Assembly: GCF_003576645.1 (NCBI RefSeq)
Contig: NC_044916.1
Coordinates: 17,534,524 to 17,598,523, forward strand
From: Ipomoea triloba
Taxonomy: Eukaryota; Streptophyta; Magnoliopsida; Solanales; Convolvulaceae
Length of the DNA: 64,000 bases
Direction of reading: 5' to 3'
The translations under genes and the position numbers were made by a program. Every line of letters starts with the position of its first letter. The stretch's first letter is position 1. This document shows, one piece after another, positions 25,601 to 36,774 of this stretch. The notes under the pieces are model-generated. The model worked only from the letters and a program-made list of their open reading frames with translations, searched no databases and was not told where the DNA came from.

Positions 25601-26713
25601 TCGCTAACGTGGAATCCCACTAGAGTGCAGTTTGTTAGTTTTCCCTAGTACAGCCCTTGTCTCTGTACTTTGTTAGTTTAATAATGAGCACAGCAAATTA
25701 GGACGTCATTTCTGAAAGCACATTGTGGACCGCTTTAGCTGGTTTTTACATTTTCAAGTGTCCATGCTGTATAACATTTGCATTAATTTCTGTAGCCACC
25801 CATACTCATGTGTTTCCCATTAATAAAACTAGCAGCAGAAAACTTTTCCCTATTACAAAACTACTGTAGTAATTTATTTATAAATACTAGTTGTATTTAT
25901 TTGACTTCACCTTAGTAATCCTTCCCTAATGCCAAATCCTATTTATACACAGGTAGAATGCACATCTGTTAAAAAAAATGCCCACGGGGAATGGTTTTTA
26001 GATTATATTACGGATCTGGAATTCCCACAGATTAGGCCTGTGCACAGACTCCCCCCCCCCTCCCCCCGGTAATGATGAGTGCACTTCGTAACAGTTGACC
26101 ACGCTTAACCATGTTGATTTTACAATCTTAATCATGAGTCCTAACCCAGTAGTGACCCTTCCGCATCCAAACTACCAAAGCATATTGAAAGAAATTGTTA
26201 AAATATTGAATTCATGAAGAAAGTGGCATTGTTGACATCAAAGTTTGTGACTAGTAGTTGGCAGCTGAATCATTGCCTGCTACTCGTGACCTTCACATCC
26301 CCTCACTTTCCTCTACTCTACACCTGCCCTCCACATATCATCACCCTCAAACTTTGTTCATACCCCACTTTACTAATACAAAATTTGAGCACAACTTTTT
26401 ATTATATACATATTGACTTCCAGTAGCAAAGTAAAGACATGAAAACACCCTGACAGTGTATACAGACCTTCTGAGGCCCACGAAAGGTAGAATGCACATT
26501 TGAAACGCATCCACTATTTAATATGCGTATATAGGATATTTTTAAAATTACATTACAGTCCTGGGGTTCCCACAGATTAGGCGTGCGCACCCCAAGTGCC
26601 AAGAGGTTGCCCTTTGATGAATGCCTACTCTTTTCCATGGTACTACTTTGTATCCAAGCCAAAGCTTGCATTCCCATCCATCTTTACTCCTACACAGTAA
26701 AAAAAAAAAAAAA
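25601..26713. other. downstream of transposase, no gene
   Basis: It contains an imperfect direct repeat: aggtagaatgcacat followed by gttcccacagattaggc(c/g)tg(t/c)gcac at about 25951-26046 and again at about 26485-26592. A poly-C run lies at 26050-26067. It ends in poly-A at a 497-base gap. No coding evidence. Confidence 0.5.
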
Positions 26714-27210
26714 NNNNNNNNNNNNNNNNNNNNNNNNNNNNNNNNNNNNNNNNNNNNNNNNNNNNNNNNNNNNNNNNNNNNNNNNNNNNNNNNNNNNNNN
26801 NNNNNNNNNNNNNNNNNNNNNNNNNNNNNNNNNNNNNNNNNNNNNNNNNNNNNNNNNNNNNNNNNNNNNNNNNNNNNNNNNNNNNNNNNNNNNNNNNNNN
26901 NNNNNNNNNNNNNNNNNNNNNNNNNNNNNNNNNNNNNNNNNNNNNNNNNNNNNNNNNNNNNNNNNNNNNNNNNNNNNNNNNNNNNNNNNNNNNNNNNNNN
27001 NNNNNNNNNNNNNNNNNNNNNNNNNNNNNNNNNNNNNNNNNNNNNNNNNNNNNNNNNNNNNNNNNNNNNNNNNNNNNNNNNNNNNNNNNNNNNNNNNNNN
27101 NNNNNNNNNNNNNNNNNNNNNNNNNNNNNNNNNNNNNNNNNNNNNNNNNNNNNNNNNNNNNNNNNNNNNNNNNNNNNNNNNNNNNNNNNNNNNNNNNNNN
27201 NNNNNNNNNN
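26714..27210. other. assembly gap (497 N)
   Basis: The N run is flanked by poly-A on the left and by poly-C then poly-A on the right, suggesting that homopolymers stopped the assembly. Frames drawn through the N's are meaningless. Confidence 0.98.
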
Positions 27211-27462
27211 CCCCCCCCCCCCCCCAAAAAAAAAAAAAACAAACAACAACATCAACAAAAATTTTATTACTCTGTTATCCTTTTCCAAACTTTTTTCCTA
27301 ATACTGTAAAAATGAAATTACTTCATAAAACTCGATTTCAACATATGAATATTGGTAAATTGGATAAGCAAATAAAATTGGGGTATATATCGCCACCTTT
27401 TAATAATGATAAAATCAAAATTCAAACTTCAAATACCACATCAAAAAGTACAGATTAGAGAC

Positions 27463-27831
27463 CTTAAGATCTTGCAACTGCTTTAGCAGGACAGAATTGT
27501 CATCTTTGGCATCTTGAAGTTCAATTAGGCGGTCATCTGCCAACACCTATAACATATGAAACATATCATATTTAAAGAAACACTCACACAGGCAAAGACA
27601 CAGAAGCAAGCAATAAAAGCCAATGTCACAGCACCTGTGTCTCCTCAATAGAATCCTTTAGTTCCTGAACATCCATTGTCCTCACTGTATATTCTGGTGA
27701 CACGCTCCAATTTACCGAACCCAAAACCGGTTGCTCTCGTACTGATGCTGCCTCTTTCTGCATTTTTCAAATTAATAAGCTTTCTTCTACTTTCTTCAAG
27801 TTCTGCCATGCTTTCTCCTAGCTCAACTTAG
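27463..27831 (-). pseudogene. HUB2-like: HUB2/BRE1-like coiled-coil gene fragment, captured
   Basis: Two consecutive minus-strand exons survive: about 27831-27635 and 27546-27463, separated by an 88-bp intron with GT..AG ends and a phase-0 junction. They encode AELEESRRKLINLK, then MQKEAAS, then DVQELKDSIEET, and exon two gives VLADDRLIELQDAKDD and LLKQLQDLK. This pattern fits the central coiled coil of plant HUB2, a RING E3 ligase that monoubiquitinates histone H2B. The RING domain and the rest of the roughly 880-residue protein are absent. One extra A near 27762 shifts the frame between LINLK and MQKEAAS. It lies between two MULE genes, as captured host fragments do in Pack-MULEs. The capture is inference; the homology is from motif recognition. 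Confidence 0.7.
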
Positions 27832-27947
27832 GATGAAAGCCCAAACATTAAGTACCAGTTAGAGAACCAGTAGACATGAAGCCTAATATTTTTCTCTGTG
27901 TGCATGCCTTTCAAGTTTCAAGTGATCAAGGGATCTTCATTCCAAAT

Positions 27948-30900
27948 CAATTAACTTCAAAATTTTCAATTCATTTTTGTAACTAAAATTATTCAGGTCG
28001 GTGCAGATCTCGCACGCTGCATAAATGCCCAACCCAAAAACTGTATCACCAACAGCAAGATTGTTATAGCATAGTAGTAATCATAATGCACCAATGCACA
28101 TACCTACTGTAATTTTGGTGTCAACGCACCGTGGTTGAGTTTGTGTTATTGGATGAGGGGAAATAATAGGTTTTTGCAGTAGTTGTAAGGTCCTTGGACA
28201 CCAGCGTACCATGCTGACGTGGTACCGAGGGGCCGTGAACATGCTACTACTAAACACTAGCAAGGTAGCTATATTATTGATGATAGCACTCCTATTCTGT
28301 TATTGCCTTATTCTGAATCTTGACCCGTTGGTACTCTTGATCAGTGAGAAGGTCTGGTTATGCGATCGCAGTCATATCGCCCCACTCGTGAAGACACGTT
28401 GTGCATGTACTCATTTGCCTCGACGAGTAGGATGTTGTGCATGAAGCGCTTGCGTAGGTTGTTTAGTTGCTGACGATTTCCTCTCTGTAACCCACACTGC
28501 CAAGTGCGAGCGGTCTGTCCTGTGAATGATTCCATATGCCGCATCGCGAAAATAGCCGAATCAGCGTTAGGAGTTGCATCTCTCCACGACATTTGCATCC
28601 TTTTCGGACGCAAGTTCCTGGCGTGGATGGCTCGTGCCCACTGTCGCTTGCTTTCCACGTACTCCGAAAGCATGTCAAGCTGCAAACCAAGTTTAAACCA
28701 TCAAATAGCACCGCCCCGCCCCACATTTGAACACATACATCATTTTTGCTTATATGTGATTACAGAACAAAAGTTGTAGACATATTCATAGACAGTAAAC
28801 GCAAAGAACATACCAGATCCACGGGGGCGTCGTGGTATTTTTTATCGTTGGGCACCTGTTTTGAGTCGTAATCGATGATGTCGAACTTGTATTGGTTGAA
28901 ATTTACACTCATGACATAGTAATGTCCATCTTGTATTATTGGAAATAAGTACTGTCGAGGCAAAGGTTAGTGTGAGTTGTTACGATAGTTTAAAAGGTTC
29001 CGTTATTGATTTCGTAGGTCTGGAATGCCGTAAAGAGTGTTACCATATCTAAAGTCGCAGTTCCCACGTGGTCGGAGGCCCGTAAATCAGCATCTAGCCT
29101 CGCTTTAAATAATTCGATTCTCTCGTCCCTGGTGCCTATAGTGTTCACCACGGTCCCTACCTGCAAAATCAAGGATAGATTTTAGGTGTACATGAACCCC
29201 CGTATACAAGAGTGTTCAAAATAAGAAACATACAGTAGTGGTCGTGGATGCAAACAGGCGAGAAGGGGTCCCCCATCCCCTTGATTTTTCCCTCGCATTT
29301 AAAACAGTGGACCACGCATCTACCACAGCCGTGGTGACGTTGACTCCCTCCTTCAATGTCATAAAGTCTGACCAGGTGGCGGTTTGTGCGTTATGGAGGA
29401 ACAGGACCTCATCGCTATTAACGCAAACACGGTTATGTCACTTACGGTGGGTATTCCAAGGAATAGCAGCTCAGAGTCGCGGAAATCACTTACCAGTTGG
29501 TGTTTGGGCAGTTGAATACCCACATCCATACCATGTAAATTGGTGGTATCGGAACCGTTGGATAACCCCTGACCGGACTGAAGAGAAGGCGGAACGGTTT
29601 AGCCTCCTGGTTGAGCGGTCGCTTTCCTTTGCGATCTGCTGCTACGGCGGGCACCGGTGGCTGTGGGGATTCCTGATTTTTCGGTAGCAAGTCCTCCAAT
29701 TGCATACCGCGGTTAGCACCCTGAATGATCATTTTGACAATAAGGTTAGCCGGTGACTGAGAAGAACGTGTTGGTGATCAGAAACTCACATGCGGGGCTG
29801 GTGTTACAGGACCCTGATGGTTCGGCGGGGNCAATTAACTTCAAAATTTTCAATTCATTTTTGTAACTAAAATTATTCAGGTCGGTGCAGATCTCGCACG
29901 CTGCATAAATGCCCAACCCAAAAACTGTATCACCAACAGCAAGATTGTTATAGCATAGTAGTAATCATAATGCACCAATGCACATACCTACTGTAATTTT
30001 GGTGTCAACGCACCGTGGTTGAGTTTGTGTTATTGGATGAGGGGAAATAATAGGTTTTTGCAGTAGTTGTAAGGTCCTTGGACACCAGCGTACCATGCTG
30101 ACGTGGTACCGAGGGGCCGTGAACATGCTACTACTAAACACTAGCAAGGTAGCTATATTATTGATGATAGCACTCCTATTCTGTTATTGCCTTATTCTGA
30201 ATCTTGACCCGTTGGTACTCTTGATCAGTGAGAAGGTCTGGTTATGCGATCGCAGTCATATCGCCCCACTCGTGAAGACACGTTGTGCATGTACTCATTT
30301 GCCTCGACGAGTAGGATGTTGTGCATGAAGCGCTTGCGTAGGTTGTTTAGTTGCTGACGATTTCCTCTCTGTAACCCACACTGCCAAGTGCGAGCGGTCT
30401 GTCCTGTGAATGATTCCATATGCCGCATCGCGAAAATAGCCGAATCAGCGTTAGGAGTTGCATCTCTCCACGACATTTGCATCCTTTTCGGACGCAAGTT
30501 CCTGGCGTGGATGGCTCGTGCCCACTGTCGCTTGCTTTCCACGTACTCCGAAAGCATGTCAAGCTGCAAACCAAGTTTAAACCATCAAATAGCACCGCCC
30601 CGCCCCACATTTGAACACATACATCATTTTTGCTTATATGTGATTACAGAACAAAAGTTGTAGACATATTCATAGACAGTAAACGCAAAGAACATACCAG
30701 ATCCACGGGGGCGTCGTGGTATTTTTTATCGTTGGGCACCTGTTTTGAGTCGTAATCGATGATGTCGAACTTGTATTGGTTGAAATTTACACTCATGACA
30801 TAGTAATGTCCATCTTGTATTATTGGAAATAAGTACTGTCGAGGCAAAGGTTAGTGTGAGTTGTTACGATAGTTTAAAAGGTTCCGTTATTGATTTCGTA

Positions 30901-31713
30901 GGTCTGGAATGCCGTAAAGAGTGTTACCATATCTAAAGTCGCAGTTCCCACGTGGTCGGAGGCCCGTAAATCAGCATCTAGCCTCGCTTTAAATAATTCG
31001 ATTCTCTCGTCCCTGGTGCCTATAGTGTTCACCACGGTCCCTACCTGCAAAATCAAGGATAGATTTTAGGTGTACATGAACCCCCGTATACAAGAGTGTT
31101 CAAAATAAGAAACATACAGTAGTGGTCGTGGATGCAAACAGGCGAGAAGGGGTCCCCCATCCCCTTGATTTTTCCCTCGCATTTAAAACAGTGGACCACG
31201 CATCTACCACAGCCGTGGTGACGTTGACTCCCTCCTTCAATGTCATAAAGTCTGACCAGGTGGCGGTTTGTGCGTTATGGAGGAACAGGACCTCATCGCT
31301 ATTAACGCAAACACGGTTATGTCACTTACGGTGGGTATTCCAAGGAATAGCAGCTCAGAGTCGCGGAAATCACTTACCAGTTGGTGTTTGGGCAGTTGAA
31401 TACCCACATCCATACCATGTAAATTGGTGGTATCGGAACCGTTGGATAACCCCTGACCGGACTGAAGAGAAGGCGGAACGGTTTAGCCTCCTGGTTGAGC
31501 GGTCGCTTTCCTTTGCGATCTGCTGCTACGGCGGGCACCGGTGGCTGTGGGGATTCCTGATTTTTCGGTAGCAAGTCCTCCAATTGCATACCGCGGTTAG
31601 CACCCTGAATGATCATTTTGACAATAAGGTTAGCCGGTGACTGAGAAGAACGTGTTGGTGATCAGAAACTCACATGCGGGGCTGGTGTTACAGGACCCTG
31701 ATGGTTCGGCGGG
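27948..31713. repeat. exact 1882-bp direct duplication around a single N
   Basis: 27948-29829 and 29832-31713 are the same sequence, offset by 1884, with an N at 29831. The segment carries exons 5-9 of the Ulp1-like gene, so those exons appear twice (the first set ends at 28341, the second at 30225). A single N between perfect copies points to contig ends that overlap but were not merged, rather than a biological duplication. Confidence 0.9.
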
Positions 31714-34700
31714 TGGTCGTCATTTCCTTGCGTGGGGTCGTCTTGCGTGAATCCCAAACTAAAGCTGGGCATGTCGCTAACCGGCGGGTGGTCGTCCTTT
31801 CCTTGTGCGGGGTCGTCTTGCGTGAATCCCAGACTAAAGCTGGGCATGTCGCTAACCGGCGGGTGGTTGTCCTTTCCTTGTGCGGGGTCGTCTTGCGTGA
31901 ATCCCAGACTGAAGCTGGGCATGTCGCTAATCGTGGTAGCCCGCAGCGCTGCCATTTCGGCGCGCTCCAATGCCTTGATGTTCTCCGAGTTTTGCCAGAA
32001 TGCTTCTTCCTGATCCATTTTAGTGTGGCCCGGCGTTTGCGGCTCCTGAGCACCGGAACAGTGTGTGGCATTCGGCTCGTTCTGAGCTACCCCTATCAGA
32101 AGATTGGATGCCTCGGCCAGCCTCTTGAAATTGTGGTCACCATAAGCTTGGTTGGGGTTTTGGCGCACCATATCAGCCACTTGTGTCGCGACTAAAACTA
32201 GATCATCGGTTTTGGATTCGAAGAGCTGTGCAAATCCCTACAAAACAAATGAGAACCAGCTAGCAAATGTTAGTGGTTTGCACGTACTAGCACCGTGCAC
32301 TAGTTGTATTAAAAACGCATGCACCAATGTAGGGTTAAAGTAGTTGATGTGCATACCTGTGGTGTTCCAAGAGTAGGTCCCGGCTGCAATGTGCCCGGCT
32401 CGGTGTTGAGTCGTATTGGTTGGCCAGTCAATGATGCTTCAACCGAAGGAGCATGGAAGTCAGTTGGATGCGGCGGATCATCTAGCATGCCTTGCCCAAA
32501 CCCTTGTGCAGTAATCTCTCGTGCCTCCCGTGCTTTGAGTAACTCCGTAGTCCACCCATTTAACGTGGGGATTGATCTGGGCACGTCACGTCCTCCTACC
32601 ACGACCCTATCTGCATACAGGAGCTACACCACACCAAATTAAACGCATATAATAGTAGGAGGCACACACATATATCCGTGTATAACAGTATGACTCACAA
32701 TTAAGAATAGTAGTGGTCCCATGAATTTGCGAGTTCTATCTTGGGTCCAATGTCCATGTGCGACAACCAAAGAGCGAAGGAGATACCCACACCAGTCCAA
32801 GTCTGTAATCCGGTCCACATCGCGGAACATATGGACGGTCTTTTGATTGGCATAGCCATTTGAAACACTGGCAATCAGGGTGGAGACAACAACGACACTT
32901 AAATGCTGCCTAAACCACTCCCCCCCACCTTTGAGCTCTAATATCTGCGTGACTAACGCCTTGACTGTGATTTTTCCTTTCCGGTGTTTGATTTCCTCCC
33001 TCCATGCACGTAGTTCTGGCGAAACATGTGGCCCGTCACGTTCCGAAATTGGCAACGGCCCATTGGGTAAGCCCAACACCCTTGCTACGTCCTGGGTCGT
33101 GATGCTCATGTAGCTCCCATTGCATAGCTTGAGGGCCATCATATCTGGGTCAAAGTTACCCACCAACCACTCGCCGAGCTGTAGTGGGAGGTCCGCTACC
33201 TGCAACCCCAGGAGGCCCCCCATGCCAATACTGATAACATCTTCCCGCTGACATTGCGTTAGTGAGGAAACAACACGTACGAGTTGCTTCGGTCCACCGC
33301 GCGTCGTGAAAGTAGGAATACGTGGAGCAGTGTGGAATTCGTCATCAGTGTCGCCCTCGTCTTCGGTTAAAACCACCGGTTGAAATGGGTTTTGGTCTGT
33401 TTGGAACCAAGGAACACAATCGGTTAGGCTTCTAAAGTGAAAAACAGCCAAACAAACAAGAAGAATTCAAACAGCAAGACAGTTTAGCATTGTTTCCCTT
33501 TTTCTTAAAAAAGTTTTTTTTTTTAAAAAAAAGGATGCAACTTGCTTGCTGAATTATTGCAGAAAAACCAACAGCTTTAGATTCATCAAACAAAAGAAGA
33601 GTTAACATTTGAAGATCCGAGGTCGTAACGCATTATTAATATAATTAATTTACTTCTTCCCTCTCCTCTACTCTATATATGTATATTTATATATAATGGC
33701 AGCCACCAACATGGTTTCTACAGTAGTCAAAAATTGAAAAGAGATATAAAATTAATTAATGAGTATGTGTACGTACTGATGGAATTAATCAAAGATCTAA
33801 TTAATTAGCCTAACTTGTATATATGTTCAGCTAACTATAAAAAGAAATGATTACATTTATGCAGCAGCATGAAAGGAGGCATAGGATGCATGGTGCTGAA
33901 TTTTTCAATACAAATAGATAATGGACAACACCCTTCTTTAAAAAATTAAAGTTTAAAAAAAACTACACCCTCCCTGCTCATTACATTAGAACCACATATT
34001 AGCAGTATGATGCACTACAATGGGCAGTACTGTAGTTCATTGCTAATATTGAGCATACCCCACCCTCCCTACAGATGCATTTACCCACCCTAGAAAATAC
34101 CACCTGTAGTGCACTAAATTAGAGCTAATTATCTGTTAACTAATATCTGAATTGATTATTATTGATTCCCCATCAATTTACTCAAATGCAAGCTCCCCCT
34201 TTTAACATATATAACATTAAATCATACTATATAATCCGTCCATATAGTCTTACCCAGAATAACTCCTAGCTATACTCTTATTTTAAGCCTAAAATATCAA
34301 AATGAGAAGATATCAATCTTAAGAACAACAACAGAAAAGAACCCAAAAAAAAAAAAAAAACATAACAGTAAACAGTCCATAAATAGCATAAACACCCCAG
34401 CATGGCAGCCCCCCTTTTAACAGATATAACAATGAACTACTCCATATATGTATATATATAATGGCAACCACCGACATGGTTTCTACAGTAGTCAAAAATT
34501 GAAAAGAGATATAAAATTAATTAACCCCAATGGCAGACCCCCTTTTAACATATATAACAAGAACAATTAGTGGTTCATCAGCTACTACCCCCATAGTATT
34601 AGTTCACAGCTACTGACCACATAGTATTAGTTTTAGTTATAAACATTGAATAACTATATTGCAATTTTTGAACTGGTGATACTACCCCACCTTCCAGAAC

Positions 34701-35041
34701 AGAGGACACCAGCAGAACCGACACCCCCCTCATACCAAAATCCCCGCAAAACCCCAGCAGAATCACACCTAGACATATAAAGTAGAGGAATGGCACTTAC
34801 CACGGTTCGCCCCCCTATGTGCCGCCCGCCGCCTGGCTGATACCCTAGACCCCACTCCGGCCGGTTGCTGGTCGTACCCTTCGCAGACCACCGAAATCGG
34901 GGTGCGGCGGAAAGTCCGCCGCTTGAATGACCAAGCATGCGCGGAGTAGCCAGCCGCACCGGCCGACCCCGAGGCCGCCGACGGAATCGCCCTACCGGAC
35001 ACCCACCTCTTCGAACGCCGACCACCATTCGACCTAGCCAT
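30225..35041 (-). CDS. Ulp1/C48 SUMO-protease-like protein with plant mobile domain
   Basis: Nine exons: 35041-34801, 33396-32699, 32623-32357, 32238-31674, 31604-31378, 31298-31118, 31044-30928, 30835-30698 and 30563-30225; about 920 residues. All junctions are GT-AG and in phase except exon 3 to 4, which is off by one. Exon 2 resembles the plant mobile domain/DUF1985 region (GMGGLLGLQVADLPLQLGEW, ARVLGLPNGPLPI). Exon 4 has three 25-residue repeats starting SDMPSFSLGFTQDDP. The C-terminus is a Ulp1 peptidase: EVLFLHNA and VVDAWS, then YLFPIIQDGHYYVMSVNF (catalytic His) and FDIIDYDS (Asp). In the nucleophile motif Cys is Ser (NADSAIFAMRHME) and the upstream oxyanion Gln is Ala. Active relatives cleave SUMO or SUMO precursors; this copy is predicted inactive. 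It converges on the MULE transposase. Confidence 0.75.
31710..31935 (-). repeat. three 75-bp in-frame tandem repeats in the Ulp1-like gene
   Basis: Three near-identical 75-bp units encode SDMPSFSLGFTQDDPAQGKD followed by a short HPPV tail. The motif PSFSLGFTQ recurs in plant Ulp1-like transposon proteins as a single copy, so this gene has a local expansion. Confidence 0.9.
33670..34530. repeat. direct repeats within intron 1 of the Ulp1-like gene
   Basis: A segment containing atggtttctacagtagtcaa and gaaaagagatataaaattaa occurs at about 33690-33760 and again at about 34460-34527. A third partial echo (ccccttttaacatatataac) lies at 34196, 34409 and 34541. These are non-coding intron sequence. 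Confidence 0.7.
34121..34372 (-). repeat. inverted repeat arm, right (pairs with 22128-22390)
   Basis: This is the reverse complement of the sequence in transposase intron 1, placed in intron 1 of the convergent Ulp1-like gene. The two leaders therefore share ancestry, as in an inverted-repeat transposon with a gene starting at each end. Confidence 0.75.
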
Positions 35042-35139
35042 GACTCGATAGCAGCGTGCAAGCCGGATCACCGCCACAGATGGGAACCAATTATCACGTG
35101 CAAAAAGGGCAAAAAATTTAAAAAAAAAAAAAAAAAAAN

Positions 35140-35171
<32 letters not shown>
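35140..35171. repeat. (TA)n microsatellite next to a single-N join
   Basis: A poly-A run and a single N at 35139 precede a TA run. This marks a join between contigs and the probable right edge of the MULE unit. Confidence 0.8.
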
Positions 35172-35175
<4 letters not shown>

Positions 35176-36285
35176 GAATGCACTTGAAGTCTCAAACCGT
35201 CGCATGTCCCTCACGCTTCCCAACTAGAAACCCAAGAGCCGTGCATCAGCCTGTTAGCCAAGCCAGCAACCACCCAAAGCTTCTCCAAACTACAAAGTTC
35301 TATTTCCAAAAAAAAAAAAAGAAGAAAAAGTTCAAAAATCTCAAAAGAAAAAAGCAAATTAGCAATCCACATTTGCAAAACATTTAAACAACCTGCAGAT
35401 CAGACTTGACAATCGCTTGGGTTTTGTCTGCTTCACCTAATGGCAAATTCACATAGCTAACGTTCGGACTTCACCTAATGTTGGATTCGCAGGGCCAGCG
35501 CCGGGGCTTCTGCTTCGCCTAATCACCAGACAAGTGGAAAACTAAACATTTAAATAAGGTGTTCTCATTCTCTGATCTGCAAATCTGCAATTCCCATATA
35601 ATTGACTAAATAGCCTCTAATTATATATTTATGATTTATCAAAATTCTTTGCAAATGTGCAATTGCTTTGTGCAAAATAGACTAATTGCCTTATAATAAC
35701 CTCTAATGATCTATTTATCTAAATTCTCAGCAGAATTGTAATTTAATTCCATTATTCAAACTATGTTTAGGAATTCTAATTGTCTTTTAATTCTATTTAG
35801 GATTCCTATTTACAATGAAATTGTAAATTTATTTTCTTTGAAGAATGATTTTATTTTATAAGTTTTGTAATGCGTTTATTCGTTTATATATGAAGGGATT
35901 GAAAACACTTGTTTATCGATCATGCAGAATAAGAATCTATGGTGTCTAAGTGTAAGTGTTGAAGCGCTCACGTGTTTTTGTTTTGTTTTTTTTTTTTTTA
36001 AAGACCAGGCCTAAAAAAATTATCTAAAAGCAAAAAAATAATAATAATAAAAATAAATTGAGCATTTAGTATACTATCAAAGAAGAACTATAAAAATTTT
36101 TAAATTTTATTTTAAGTTAGTTGATATTCTCATATATTGAATTTAAAATTTAGTTATAAAAATTTATGTTAACTTTTATATATAGTATAGTCATAGGGCC
36201 TCTTTTTTTTTTTTTTTTTTTCACTTGCCCCGGGCCTATAAAACGATAGGACCGGCCCTGTATATATATATATATATATGCGTGT
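35172..36285. other. AT-rich segment ending in a hAT-like terminus
   Basis: No convincing gene. The right end reads cgggcctataaaacgataggaccggccctg and stops at a TA run (36262-36280). Its reverse complement begins CAGGGCCGGTCC, a hAT-like end. A possible partner, cagggccagcgccgggg, starts at about 35492, but matching 8-bp duplications are absent. Confidence 0.4.
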
Positions 36286-36299
36286 GTGTGTGTTACGTT

Positions 36300-36650
36300 G
36301 TTGTTGTTTGTTTGGTTATTGTTTGTGACCGAACACAGATTATTTCTTGTTCACGAACGAATTGTGATCATAAACATTTGCACGTGTGTAGTTATTAAGC
36401 GTTCATGAACGTGTTTGCAAACATTAATGAACATGTTCGTGAACTTGTTCATTAACGAACAAGTTCTTGAACGTGTTCGTTAACATTAATGAACATATTC
36501 GTGACCATGTTCGTGAACGTTAACAAACACTAATGAATGCTTAGCAAACGAACACGAACAAGATTTTTATAAACGTTAACAAATAATGAATACGAATACG
36601 AACATTCTAAAAATCCTAACAAACGAACACGAATAACCTCATATGTTAGG
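36300..36650. repeat. clustered gttcgtgaacg palindromic repeats
   Basis: About a dozen diverged copies of gttcgtgaac, gttcgttaac and their reverse forms (gttcacgaac, cgaacacgaac) fill 350 bp. Such clusters are typical subterminal repeats of a non-autonomous DNA transposon. No terminal repeats were defined. Confidence 0.55.
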
Positions 36651-36774
36651 TTTGTTAACCGCCCAACCTTGTTACTACAAATATAAATAAACTAAATGAT
36701 AGGTGGAAAGATGAGTGATAATGAATAAAATAGTGATGGCTGTAATGTCATTATATGAATATAATCATTCATTA

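Larger units (their letters stand above)
19493..35130. mobile_element. composite Mutator-like (MULE) element with two convergent genes
   Basis: Boundaries are approximate: the unit lies between the TA runs ending at about 19492 and starting at 35140. It holds a plus-strand FAR1-type MULE transposase gene (19759-25600), a minus-strand Ulp1-like gene (35041 down to 30225) and, between their 3' ends, a captured HUB2-like fragment. The first introns of the two genes carry a shared sequence of about 250 bp in inverted orientation (22128-22390 and 34121-34372), as expected if long terminal inverted repeats once included these leaders. MULEs carrying Ulp1-like genes are known in Arabidopsis (Kaonashi) and melon. 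Clean terminal repeats and a 9-bp target duplication were not found. Assembly duplications inflate the length. Confidence 0.65.

Noticed and set aside
26548..27458. Long open frames across 26.6-27.4 kb
   Set aside because: They run through 497 N bases and have no real codons in the middle.
28081..29732. Second set of Ulp1-like exons as a separate gene or protease-domain duplication
   Set aside because: The sequence is identical to 29965-31616 and the copies are separated by one N, so it is treated as an assembly duplicate rather than a gene.
31674..32195. Overlapping plus-strand frames with WSSFPCAGSSC-type repeats
   Set aside because: Shadows of the 75-bp in-frame repeats of the minus-strand Ulp1-like gene, which has recognisable family motifs and splice sites.
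34654..35061. Alternative frame (135 residues) over exon 1 of the Ulp1-like gene
   Set aside because: The frame starting at 35041 ends at a good donor site in the phase required by the exon 2 acceptor at 33396; this one does not.
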